Assembly (NCBI GenBank): GCA_963785765.1
Contig: CAWAWM010000003.1
Coordinates: forward strand, 124,001 to 188,000
Length of the DNA stretch: 64,000 nt
Direction of reading: 5' to 3'
DNA from: DATBGO01 sp963785765
GTDB lineage: Bacteria > Actinomycetota > Actinomycetes > Streptosporangiales > Streptosporangiaceae
Shown here: positions 26,756 through 34,419 of the stretch, in pieces
How the letters are laid out: each line of letters begins with the position of its first letter
Position numbering within the stretch: position 1 is the stretch's first letter
Position numbers and translations under genes: made by a program
The notes under the pieces: generated by a model
What the model was told of the DNA's origin: nothing
Seen by the model: only the letters and a program-made list of their open reading frames with translations
The model's database searches: none

Positions 26756-27244
26756 CTACGCAGGCAGGCTGGCCTCGATCGCCGCAACCAGCTGCGGGTC
26801 TTCGGGCTCGGTCTGCGGGCGGAACCGCCCGGCCACCGTCCCATCGGGGCCGATCAGGAACTTCTCGAAGTTCCACTGAATGTCGCCCGCGCCGCCTGCG
26901 GCGTCAGGAACCTCGGTCAGTTCGGTGTAAATCGGATGCCGGTCCGGGCCGTTGACATCGATCTTCTCGAAGAGCGGAAAACTGACTCCGTAATTAACGG
27001 AGCAGAACTCCTGGATCTCGTCGGCGCTGCCGGGCTCCTGCCCGCCGAACTGATTGCACGGGAATCCGACCACCGAGAAGCCACGGTCGCGGTAACGCTC
27101 GTGCAGGCGTTCCAGTCCCTCGTACTGCGGCGTGAGACCGCACTTCGAGGCGACGTTAACGACAAGCAGCGTCTTGCCGGACAGGTCGCCAAGCGAGGCG
27201 GGCTGGCCGGACAGGGTGTTAACCGGGATGTCGTAGACGGTCAC
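26756..27244 (-). CDS. Glutathione peroxidase-family thiol peroxidase
   Basis: 162 aa. GPx fold with peroxidatic Cys35 in NVASKCGLTPQY, and the second GPx motif with Cys63 in GFPCNQFGGQEP; the W-N-F triad (IQWNFEKFLI) and Gln are present. The Cys form (not Sec) and a third Cys in EFCSVNYG match thioredoxin-dependent bacterial enzymes. Probably reduces peroxides in the cytosol. Stands alone, 231 bp from the stress protein gene; the gap holds GCGCAGGCC-type short repeats near 26690-26740. Confidence 0.93.
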   Translation of the reverse strand: MTVYDIPVNTLSGQPASLGDLSGKTLLVVNVASKCGLTPQYEGLERLHERYRDRGFSVVGFPCNQFGGQEPGSADEIQEFCSVNYGVSFPLFEKIDVNGPDRHPIYTELTEVPDAAGGAGDIQWNFEKFLIGPDGTVAGRFRPQTEPEDPQLVAAIEASLPA

Positions 27245-27430
27245 GTGGCGCGCCCTTCACTGGGGGGAGAGAGGTACCTGTCGATGCCGTTGCGTCAACA
27301 GCGCCGGTAGCTTCGCTCTTCCATTTCAGCAGACGCTCACGCCCGTCGTTGGCCGACCCTGGTTAGCCGACGCCGTCCACCGACCCGTCCGCCGGCCGCC
27401 GTTAGCTGGCTTCGTCAGCTCGTCAGCTCG

Positions 27431-28609
27431 CTAGCTGGCCGCGGGCGCCTTGGTTCCCGGGCTCCGGACCGGCTGGCCAAGGTATCCGCGGGCCACCGTG
27501 GTCACGAACTGGTACACCGCGTCCTCATCGGGCGAGAGCGGGCCCGGCCGGGCGTGCTCGGAACTGAGGCCGCGCTGCACCGACTCGCAAGCGCCCCAGT
27601 CCTGACGGTTGGTGATGTCCCAGAACTCGACCGCGTAGCCAGGATCGAAGCCAGGCTTCTCCAGCGCCTCGGGCGCAAAGGCCCACGTGCACTCGATGGT
27701 GGTCCGGTCGACGGCCAGCGGCACCAAGCGGTGCGTCATGACGTAGTCCGGATGCAGGCTGAGCAGCACATTCGGGAATACGTTGACGTAGATCACGGTA
27801 CGCAGGCCGGTCGCGTCGAGGCCGCGCAGCGGCACGCCCAGGCTGGTCCCATCCAGTGACATGGTGTCCATGCCCTCGCGTAGATCCATCCAGCCGCCTA
27901 CCCAGCCGGGCTGCGGCGGGTAGTTCTCGCCGCTCTTCGGCGGGCTGACCTTGCAGAGCTCCGGGTGGATCGTCGGGCAGTGATAGCACTCGTGGTAGTT
28001 CTCGGTGAGGATCTTCCAGTTGGCGGCCGCGTCATAGTTATGCCGCCCGGCGACAACCAGCCGTTCCGGTTCGTACGGCGCGATCAGCTCGCTCAGTTCG
28101 CTCAGTGAGTCCGCGATCGGGCTCGCCTGGCCCGAGCTGTCAACGAAGATCAGCCCGTGCCATTCGGCCACCGGGAGTTCGGCCAGGCCCCAGTCCGCGG
28201 TGTCGAATCCGCCGCGCCCCTTGAACCCGGCCGCCCCCCGCAGGTCGCCGGATAGCGAGTAGGTCCAGGAGTGATACGGGCAGATGATGGCGTTCCGCTG
28301 CGCGACAGCCCCGCAGGGCAGCAGTTCATGACCGCGATGCCGGCAGGTGTTGGCGAAAGCGCGCAGCACGCCATCGTCGCCGCGGACGAGTAGCACGCTG
28401 CCCCGGCCGACCGGCTCGGCCCGCTGCTCACCAGGCTCCGCAACTTGCGCACTGAGGCCGACGCAGGCCCAGCCGCCGGCGAAGAAATGCTGCTGTTCCC
28501 AGGCGAACACTGCGGGATCGATATACGCGGCCCTGGGCAGCATCTTGCTCGCGCCAAAGGGCTTGAGGGTCTCTGCGAGACCGGCGGGATCGATGGGAGC
28601 AGCGGGCAC
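27431..28609 (-). CDS. Rieske [2Fe-2S] non-haem iron oxygenase alpha subunit
   Basis: About 392 aa. Rieske motif CRHRGH...CPYHSWTY, and mononuclear iron site ENYHECYHCPTIH (two His) with a downstream Asp in FWDIT. It resembles choline monooxygenase/glycine-betaine and other quaternary-amine oxygenases rather than ring-hydroxylating dioxygenases. GTG 28609 is preferred: TATGAT at 28622-28627 is a likely -10, giving a nearly leaderless message. ATG 28627 would add six residues and lies inside the operator (28618-28633). No reductase or ferredoxin gene is adjacent. Confidence 0.85.
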   Translation of the reverse strand: MPAAPIDPAGLAETLKPFGASKMLPRAAYIDPAVFAWEQQHFFAGGWACVGLSAQVAEPGEQRAEPVGRGSVLLVRGDDGVLRAFANTCRHRGHELLPCGAVAQRNAIICPYHSWTYSLSGDLRGAAGFKGRGGFDTADWGLAELPVAEWHGLIFVDSSGQASPIADSLSELSELIAPYEPERLVVAGRHNYDAAANWKILTENYHECYHCPTIHPELCKVSPPKSGENYPPQPGWVGGWMDLREGMDTMSLDGTSLGVPLRGLDATGLRTVIYVNVFPNVLLSLHPDYVMTHRLVPLAVDRTTIECTWAFAPEALEKPGFDPGYAVEFWDITNRQDWGACESVQRGLSSEHARPGPLSPDEDAVYQFVTTVARGYLGQPVRSPGTKAPAAS

Positions 28610-28617
28610 AGCAGACT

Positions 28618-28633
28618 GACTGATCATACAGTC
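28618..28633 (-). promoter_or_regulatory. TetR-type operator over the Rieske gene promoter/start
   Basis: GACTGATCATACAGTC (plus strand) matches the regulon palindrome at 12 of 14 positions. It overlaps TATGAT, the probable -10 of the minus-strand Rieske gene, so binding would block initiation directly. Confidence 0.55.
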
Positions 28634-28770
28634 AAGAGTAAGCAGCCCCAGACCGGCTGTCCAGCGCGGGTTTGCGGTCCGGCGTCCGCAAATCGCCGGG
28701 CTCGCGATCCAGCGACAATTTCACCGCGCGCAGCGTCCACCAGGCTGCGCGCAAGGTTTACTCTCCCTAT

Positions 28771-29136
28771 ATGAGTACGTCGCCGTTGTCCCCGGAGGAC
28801 ATCCGCGCCGCTGCCGAGGTGCGTCAGGAACTCGGTCCCGAATACAACGACGCGGTCGTGGCGTCGTTCCTCGCGAAAGTAGACCGGGAGATAGCCGCCC
28901 GCGTCGAGGCGCGCCTGGCCGACGTGACCCGTGCCGAACCACCAAAGCAGCGTAACCGCCATACGTTCGCAAAGGGCATCGCGGTCGGCGCCGGCACCGT
29001 CGCGCTGGTCATCGCGGTCGGGGCCGGGGTCGGCCGATCCACGCAGTCAGCTGCGGCGCATCCCGCGCCGGGATCGCACGCCGTTAAGCCGCAGCTCCCA
29101 GCTCCGGTGGCGCCCAAGGCCCCAGCCGCACCCTGA
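28771..29136 (+). CDS. Small single-pass membrane protein, unknown function
   Basis: 121 aa from ATG 28771; the upstream in-frame start at 28672 gives implausible sequence. An acidic, helical N-terminus (LSPEDIRAAAEVRQELGPEYNDAVVASFLAKVDREIAARVEARL) precedes one transmembrane segment (IAVGAGTVALVIAVGAGVG, about 70-90) and an Ala/Pro tail. Similar short proteins with N-terminal helices and one TM are widespread in actinobacteria; no function is known to me. Followed immediately by a long repeat array. Confidence 0.7.
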   Translation: MSTSPLSPEDIRAAAEVRQELGPEYNDAVVASFLAKVDREIAARVEARLADVTRAEPPKQRNRHTFAKGIAVGAGTVALVIAVGAGVGRSTQSAAAHPAPGSHAVKPQLPAPVAPKAPAAP

Positions 29137-29545
29137 CCTACACGGTGTTGCTGAGCTTGACCGTGCTACTGAGCAAGCCGTGCTACTGAGCTAGCCGCGC
29201 TTCTGAGCTAGCCACGTTTCTGAGCTGACCGTCCTACTGAGCTGACCGTGCTTCTGAGCAAGCCTTGCTTCTGAGCTAGCCGTGCTTCTGAGCTAGCCAC
29301 GTTTCTGAGCTGATCGTGCAACTGAGGTCGACCGTGCAACTGAGCTCGACCGTGCAACTGAGCTCGACCGTGCAACTGAGCTCGACCGTGCAACTGAGCT
29401 CGACCGTGCAACTATTGAGCTTGATCGTCGGCTGGCCGTCCTGCGCCTCGTCGTGTCCGTGACATTCGCTCGGAGTCAGCCGCTATTGCCCTGTTCCCGT
29501 GCCGCCATTCCTAGTACGGTGTCTGGTCGGCTAAGGAGCGTAGAC
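29137..29545. repeat. Gene-free stretch with a long 18-bp tandem repeat array
   Basis: From the stop codon to 29425 the DNA is built of CTGAGC(T)NNACCGTGCTT-type units. The 3' part has five near-perfect 18-bp copies of CTGAGCTCGACCGTGCAA (about 29325-29415); the 5' part is older and more diverged, with units of 18-21 bp. No ORF with protein-like composition. The remainder (29425-29545) contains the ribosome-binding site of the next gene. Confidence 0.85.
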
Positions 29546-31048
29546 ATGACCGATATTTCCCCCCAGCCGTGGCCTGCGCCGCAGGTACTGGCCGGCCCTT
29601 TCGGCGGGCGGGCACCCATACTGCTCGCGGTCCCGGTGTCCACCGGGCAGCCCCGGCTAACTGTGCTCCTGCGCATTATCTTGGTTATCCCGCATCTCGT
29701 GGCGCTCTGGGCCCTGGGCATCGTCGCCGAGATCATTGCCGTGATCGGCTGGTTCGGCGCGCTGTTCACCGGCCGACTGCCCAGGTTCGCTGAGGACTAC
29801 CTGTCGGGTTACCTGCATTGGCAGGTCCGGGTCAGCGCCTACTGCGTGCTGCTGACCGAGGCCTATCCGCCGTTCACGCTGGGGGACAGCGATTACCCGG
29901 TCCGGGTGGCAATACCACCGCCCGGCCCGCTGAACCGGCTGGCCGTGTTTTTCCGGCTCATCCTGGCCATCCCCGCCGCCATCGTCAACGGACTGCTGAT
30001 CTGGGGCGGCTGGACCATCATCCTGTTCATCGGCTGGCTGGTCACGCTGGTGACCGGGACCATGCCAGCGTCTCTGCACCAGGCTTACGCGGCCGTCTTG
30101 CGCTACTACGCCCGCTACCTCGGCTACCTGGTGATGCTGACCCCCGAGTATCCGAACGACATCTTCGGGGACCGGCTGCTGCCAGGCCAGACCGGGGCGG
30201 GGCCGCGCAGCGACGGCTACCCGGTGACCGGCCCGGCGGGCTTCCCGGCCCAGCCACCCAGCGAACCGGCCGCGTCTACCGGTCAGGTGCGCCAGGCTGA
30301 ACCGACCGGTTATCCCGGCCAGCCGGCTGACTTCCAGGGCCAGCCAGCCACCCATCCGGACGAGCCGGGCAGCCAGCCCATCGTCCCCGCCGGCCAACCC
30401 TTCCCGGGTCAGTACTCCCCCGGCCAGCCCGCCAACGTCCCAGCCGACTTCGGCGGCTTCGCTGGCCCCGGCCAATTCTCTGGCGCTGGCGGCCAGCCCG
30501 CTGAGACGGCGCCATTCGCCCAGGCGGCCGCCGCTTCGCCGTGGCAGCTCGTGCTCTCGGACGGGGCCAGAAAGCTGATCGGCCTGTTCCTGGCCCTCGG
30601 CGTGATACTGGTCGTCGGCTACGTCGCGGTCATCATCGCCGTGGCGGGCTCGGCGGTCAGCACCACCGTGACCAGGAACGACGCCATCAACCAGGTCCAG
30701 GCGTCCTACGCCACGCTCAGCAGGACCCTGTCGACGTTCCAGGCCAAGTCATCCGCCTGCCGGGGGAACCTCAAGTGTGTCACCGCGCTTGATCGGCAGG
30801 CCAGCCAGGCATTTGACACGTTCGGCACCTCGGTGCGGGGCACCGCGATGCCCAACGGAGCCAGCACCACCGCAGCAGACCAGCTGGCTAGCTCATCCCT
30901 GGAGGCCGGACAGCTACTCCAGCGGCTCGGCAATTCCAGCACCGTCGCGCAGTACGAGGCCACCATCACCAGCACCAACGTTCAGCAGATCCTCAACCAG
31001 GTCGATGTGGACTATCAGAATCTCGGGACGCAGCTGAATGCGTCGTGA
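29546..31048 (+). CDS. DUF4389 membrane protein with C-terminal TM and helical domain
   Basis: 500 aa from ATG 29546 (AAGGAG upstream). Two DUF4389 modules: RLTVLLRIILVIPHLVALWA with FTGRLPRFAEDYLSGYLHW, and NRLAVFFRLILAIPAAIVNG with TGTMPASLHQAYAAVLRYY. Each has two hydrophobic segments. A Gln/Pro/Gly-rich linker (~220-340) follows, then another TM segment (LFLALGVILVVGYVAVIIAVAG) and a C-terminal helical region that may be extracellular. Function unknown; DUF4389 proteins are integral membrane proteins of actinobacteria. Confidence 0.85.
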   Translation: MTDISPQPWPAPQVLAGPFGGRAPILLAVPVSTGQPRLTVLLRIILVIPHLVALWALGIVAEIIAVIGWFGALFTGRLPRFAEDYLSGYLHWQVRVSAYCVLLTEAYPPFTLGDSDYPVRVAIPPPGPLNRLAVFFRLILAIPAAIVNGLLIWGGWTIILFIGWLVTLVTGTMPASLHQAYAAVLRYYARYLGYLVMLTPEYPNDIFGDRLLPGQTGAGPRSDGYPVTGPAGFPAQPPSEPAASTGQVRQAEPTGYPGQPADFQGQPATHPDEPGSQPIVPAGQPFPGQYSPGQPANVPADFGGFAGPGQFSGAGGQPAETAPFAQAAAASPWQLVLSDGARKLIGLFLALGVILVVGYVAVIIAVAGSAVSTTVTRNDAINQVQASYATLSRTLSTFQAKSSACRGNLKCVTALDRQASQAFDTFGTSVRGTAMPNGASTTAADQLASSSLEAGQLLQRLGNSSTVAQYEATITSTNVQQILNQVDVDYQNLGTQLNAS

Positions 31049-31444
31049 GGCACGCCGCGTGCCGGGCACCGGCGACCGGCACGTCCTCCGGCAGTAAGCC
31101 GGCGCGACGGTAGGCCAGCGCGACGGTGGGCCAGCGCGACGGTAGGCCAGCGCGACGGTAGGCCAGCGCGACGGTGGGCCAGCGCGACGGTGGGCCAGCG
31201 CGACGGTGGGCCAGCGCGACGGTGGGCCAGCGCGACGGTGGGCCGGCGCGACGGTAAGCCGGCGCGCCGGGGGCCGGCGCGGCCAGGTGGCGCCCCCTCC
31301 CGAGAGCGCACCGCGTAAACGTGCCAGGTGAATCGGCTCCGTCAGGAAACCGGTCGTCGGGAAAACCTGCGTCAGGAAACCGGCGGCAGAAAGGCGCCAT
31401 GAACCCGCGTCAGAAAAACGGCAGCGCCCAAGATCCCGCGATCG
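31049..31444. repeat. Gene-free stretch with a 16-bp tandem repeat array
   Basis: About eleven copies of GGCCAGCGCGACGGTG or -TA occupy 31096-31277; the 16-bp unit would shift a reading frame and is intergenic. The array starts ~50 nt after a stop codon. A few CGTCAGGAAACCGG and CGTCGGGAAAACC units follow (31330-31390). Nothing gene-like is seen otherwise. Confidence 0.85.
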
Positions 31445-32335
31445 TCAGGCGAGGACTTCGGCCAGGATCTGAACCGCGCGGCGGGCCGAACTGCCGTCCG
31501 GGTCCTTCAGCGGATTCAGGATTGTCACGTCCATACCGCGGAACCCCGGGGCGGTAGTGAGCGGGCGCAGCAGATGCTGCAACTCAACAGCGTCAAGCCC
31601 GCCTGGCTGCGGGTAGTCCACCGCCGGGAAGGCGGCCGTGGACAGCACATCCAGGTCGACGTGGACCCAGAACCCAGGCTGCGAGCCGAGCCGGGCAGCA
31701 GCGGCACCCCCGACCTCGGCAGGGCCGCGCCGCCCGATCAGGTGGGAACTCACCTGCATCATCTCGGGAACGACGGCTTCAGGGTCCGGTGCTCCGCACT
31801 CGGCTGCTTCCTGCTGATCTCGGGCGCCGAGGTGCACGACCGCGGCCGGATCCAGCAGCCGCTGGCCGCCGGTCAGCCCGGTAAGCTCGGCGGGCCCGAT
31901 GCCGAGGATGATGGCGAGCTCCATGTCGGCCGCCTCGCCGGTCGGGCTTGACGCGCCACTGTAGAAATCGAGATGCCCGTCGATGAACGCCAGCCCGGTG
32001 CCCGGCGACACGTCGGCCAGCGCAGCCGCAACCCCGATCAGCAGGCTGCAGCAGCCGCCCACCAGCAGCGGCCGCCGGCCGCTCCGCAATAGCTCGCGCG
32101 TCGCCGAGCGGATCACGTCCGTCGCCGCAACCAAGCTGGTCAGGCCGATGATCCCGGATGCCGGGTCACGGACGGGGTCCGCCAGCGCCACCTGCAAATT
32201 GCCCAGATCGGTCGCCGCGAGAGCATTGCTGAGGCCCGCGGCGCGCAGCGCGGCGGGCATCCGCTCACAGCCAGCGAATTCGCCTGACGAATCGATCGGT
32301 ATCCCGAGGAAACTGTCGATGAGCACGGCACGCAT
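31445..32335 (-). CDS. Arginase-family (ureohydrolase) protein
   Basis: 296 aa with the alpha/beta ureohydrolase fold: GGCCSLLIGVAAALADV, AFIDGHLDFY (DxHxD), and HVDLDVLSTAAF (DxD). Two of the metal motifs are intact; the first, normally GGDHS, reads GGCCS, so two positions including one Mn ligand differ. Substrate (arginine, agmatine, guanidinobutyrate or formiminoglutamate) cannot be chosen. Divergent from a MarR gene, with a 25-bp palindrome in the 62-bp gap, so probably MarR-regulated. Confidence 0.8.
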   Translation of the reverse strand: MRAVLIDSFLGIPIDSSGEFAGCERMPAALRAAGLSNALAATDLGNLQVALADPVRDPASGIIGLTSLVAATDVIRSATRELLRSGRRPLLVGGCCSLLIGVAAALADVSPGTGLAFIDGHLDFYSGASSPTGEAADMELAIILGIGPAELTGLTGGQRLLDPAAVVHLGARDQQEAAECGAPDPEAVVPEMMQVSSHLIGRRGPAEVGGAAAARLGSQPGFWVHVDLDVLSTAAFPAVDYPQPGGLDAVELQHLLRPLTTAPGFRGMDVTILNPLKDPDGSSARRAVQILAEVLA

Positions 32336-32376
32336 CCCTTCTTGGCCGGCCCGCCCGGCGCCCAGTCAGGCTATCT

Positions 32377-32401
32377 CCATAGATAGGCTATCTATCTATG
32401 G
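32377..32401. promoter_or_regulatory. 25-bp palindromic operator between arginase and MarR genes
   Basis: CCATAGATAG and CTATCTATGG are perfect inverted arms around GCTAT. The MarR start codon ATG (32398-32400) lies inside the right arm. A direct repeat GGCTATCT (32369-32376, 32386-32393) overlaps it. It is most likely the autoregulatory site of the MarR protein and may control the divergent arginase gene. Confidence 0.75.
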
Positions 32402-32955
32402 AACCTCGGCGCGGCCCGGCCCGGACTGATGGCCAGCCGCCGGATGCCGGATTCACCGCGAACCTGGTCACGGCGTTCGCCGACCGGTTGGCCGAGCTGA
32501 TGGAGGACGCCGCTGCGGAGACGGCCGGCCGCCGCGGCGAAGCCACGGCAGCCATCATCGCGCTGAGGCATGAGCCAGGAATGAGCATCAGGCGCCTCGC
32601 CGACGTGCTGGGCATCGCCCAGCCCACCTGCGTCACCATGACTGAGCGGCTTCGCGACACCGGCCTGGTGGACCGGCGTCCCGGCCCCGATGCCCGCACC
32701 GCCGCGCTCTTCCTTACCGCGGAGGGCGGCCGCTCGGCCCGCAAGCTGCTGCGGACCCGGCATCGGATCGCCGAGCGGACGCTCTCGGCGCTCGATCCCG
32801 AGACACGGACGACCGTCCATGCCGCTCTGGTCTCGATGCTGGAATCGATGACCACGGACCGGGCCGCCGCCGATCACATCTGCCGCCGCTGCGACGAGTT
32901 CTCCTGCCCCGATGAGCTGTGCCCGGTCGAGCGCGCGCTGCGCCCGGAACCCTAG
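32398..32955 (+). CDS. MarR-family regulator with Cys-rich C-terminus
   Basis: 185 aa. MarR winged helix: AAIIALRHEPGMSIRRLADV, LGIAQPTCVTMTERLRDTGLV, RRPGPDARTAALFLTAEGG. The C-terminus (HICRRCDEFSCPDELCPVE) holds four cysteines that could bind zinc or sense redox/ligand; such tails occur in a subset of actinobacterial MarR proteins. Its ATG lies inside the palindrome, implying leaderless translation and tight self-control. Confidence 0.85.
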   Translation: MEPRRGPARTDGQPPDAGFTANLVTAFADRLAELMEDAAAETAGRRGEATAAIIALRHEPGMSIRRLADVLGIAQPTCVTMTERLRDTGLVDRRPGPDARTAALFLTAEGGRSARKLLRTRHRIAERTLSALDPETRTTVHAALVSMLESMTTDRAAADHICRRCDEFSCPDELCPVERALRPEP

Positions 32956-33130
32956 CTCCGCCCCGCGCCCCTAGCTCCGCCCCGCGCCCGTAGCTCCGCC
33001 TAGCGCCCCTGACGCCCGGAGCCCTGGCTCCGCCCCGCGCCCCTGGCTCCGCCCAGCGCCCTGGCGCCCCCCAGCGTCCCTGGCTCCGCCCAGCGCCCCT
33101 AGCTCCCCTGACTCCGCCCAGCGCCCGGAA
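32956..33130. repeat. 19-bp tandem repeat after the MarR gene
   Basis: Begins at the stop codon: CTAGCTCCGCCCCGCGCCC, then the same with GTAG and CTGG variants, and decayed CGCCCAGCGCCCCT units; about eight to ten copies to 33130. Intergenic and not a multiple of three. Confidence 0.8.
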
Positions 33131-33591
33131 CCCTCGCCGCGGGTCAGCCCGCCAGGCCGGTGCTATTGCCGAGGCTGAATGAATGGTCAGGCAAAGTCTG
33201 CCAACGCGGGAAACGGCGTTCAAAGCCCGGCACTATTGCCGATCGTCGGCCGGCAACGGCTGGACGACTAAAGGCGGTCAATCAAGTTTTGATACCGATG
33301 ATTAACTTTAGTTACTTTCGCCCGCCATAGCAGCCTATGCTTTTCCTGACCTTCTTACCTGCTACTGGAGTATCAGGGAGCGCGACTTAGTGAAGCTCAA
33401 GGCCGGGACGGCCACGGTCACCGGACTGACTGCGTGACCGGGCCCGGACCGTCCGGCATCCGGACAACAACGATCATCACCGTGCCGCCGAACGCGGTGC
33501 AGACCGGCATCGACGCCGTGCTCAAGCACTGACAGGGGCCGACCTGATCGGTGGGCAGTCCCTTGTCCCGGGCTGCCACCGACCGGGCCGA
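33131..33591. other. Gene-poor stretch with possible relic ORFs and an operator-like site
   Basis: GAATGAATGGTCAGGC (33177-33192) matches the TetR-regulon palindrome at only 11 of 14. An AT-richer segment (33270-33360) contains TAACTTTAGTTA (33303-33314) and a possible -10 TATGCT near 33338. A GTG at 33391 opens 15 codons, and GTG 33434 (GTGA overlap) opens 32 codons ending at 33532 (tail VPPNAVQTGIDAVLKH). They look like remnants of a lost gene; no family is recognised. Confidence 0.35.
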
Positions 33592-34419
33592 TCAATGGCC
33601 TGGCCCCTCCACCGGGCTGGCCCGCCCCGACCTGGTCAGCCCGGTGGCGCCGGCGATCCGCGCGGCCAGCACCACCGGGATGATCGTCAGCACGATGACG
33701 ATCGACACCACCGCGTTCACCTCGGGCAGCTGCTGGCCGAGCCGGATGGCGCCGAAGATCCACAGCGGCAGTGTGTTCTGCGCGCCCGCGGTGAACACCG
33801 TGACGATGACTTCATCAAAGGAGAGCGCGAACGCGAGCAGCGCGCCGGACACCAGCACCGTCCGGACCAGTGGCAGCGTCACGTAACGCAGCGTCTGCCA
33901 GCCGCGCGCACCGAGGTCCATCGACGCTTCCGCGTACGAGCCAGGGACCCGGCGCAGCCTGGCCACCACGTTGTTGTAGACCACCACGATGCAGAACGTC
34001 GTGTGCCCGACGATGATCGTCCAGATGGACAGCTGGATGCCGGTGAACGAGAAGAACGAGTTCAGCGCGATGCCGGTGATGATGCCGGGCAGCGCGAGCG
34101 GCAGGATCAGCAGGAACGAGATCCCCTCGCGGCCGAAGAAGGTGAAGTTGTGCACTGCGTAGGCGACCGCGGATCCGAGCGCCATCGCGATGGCCGTCGC
34201 CACCACCGCGACCTTGACCGACAGGATGAAGGCCGCGCGCACCTGCGGGTCATTCCAGGCGATGGAGAACCAGCGGAACGTGAACCCCGATATCGGCCAG
34301 CTCTCGATGATGGACCGGTCGAAGGCGTAGAGGATGATCAAGAGAATCGGGACGAAGAGAAACGCCAGCACCAGCCCGACCCAGATCCGCAGCCCGATCC
34401 GTAGCCCGCGCGACTCCAT
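33592..34419 (-). CDS. ABC transporter permease, PotC-like (second transporter)
   Basis: 275 aa, six transmembrane segments, EAA loop YAEASMDLGARGWQTLRYVTLP and DEVIVTVFTAG typical of PotC. Its ATG follows the PotB stop directly. Last gene of the second polyamine-type operon (ATPase, binding protein, PotB, PotC), which is collinear on the minus strand, unlike the first system. Confidence 0.92.
   Translation of the reverse strand: MESRGLRIGLRIWVGLVLAFLFVPILLIILYAFDRSIIESWPISGFTFRWFSIAWNDPQVRAAFILSVKVAVVATAIAMALGSAVAYAVHNFTFFGREGISFLLILPLALPGIITGIALNSFFSFTGIQLSIWTIIVGHTTFCIVVVYNNVVARLRRVPGSYAEASMDLGARGWQTLRYVTLPLVRTVLVSGALLAFALSFDEVIVTVFTAGAQNTLPLWIFGAIRLGQQLPEVNAVVSIVIVLTIIPVVLAARIAGATGLTRSGRASPVEGPGH

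Noticed and set aside
29150..29425. CRISPR-like array
   Set aside because: Units are contiguous with no spacers and no cas genes are nearby; simple tandem repeats.
31096..31277. CRISPR-like array or coding repeat protein
   Set aside because: 16-bp units without spacers; period not a multiple of three, and frames give only Arg/Ala/Gly runs.
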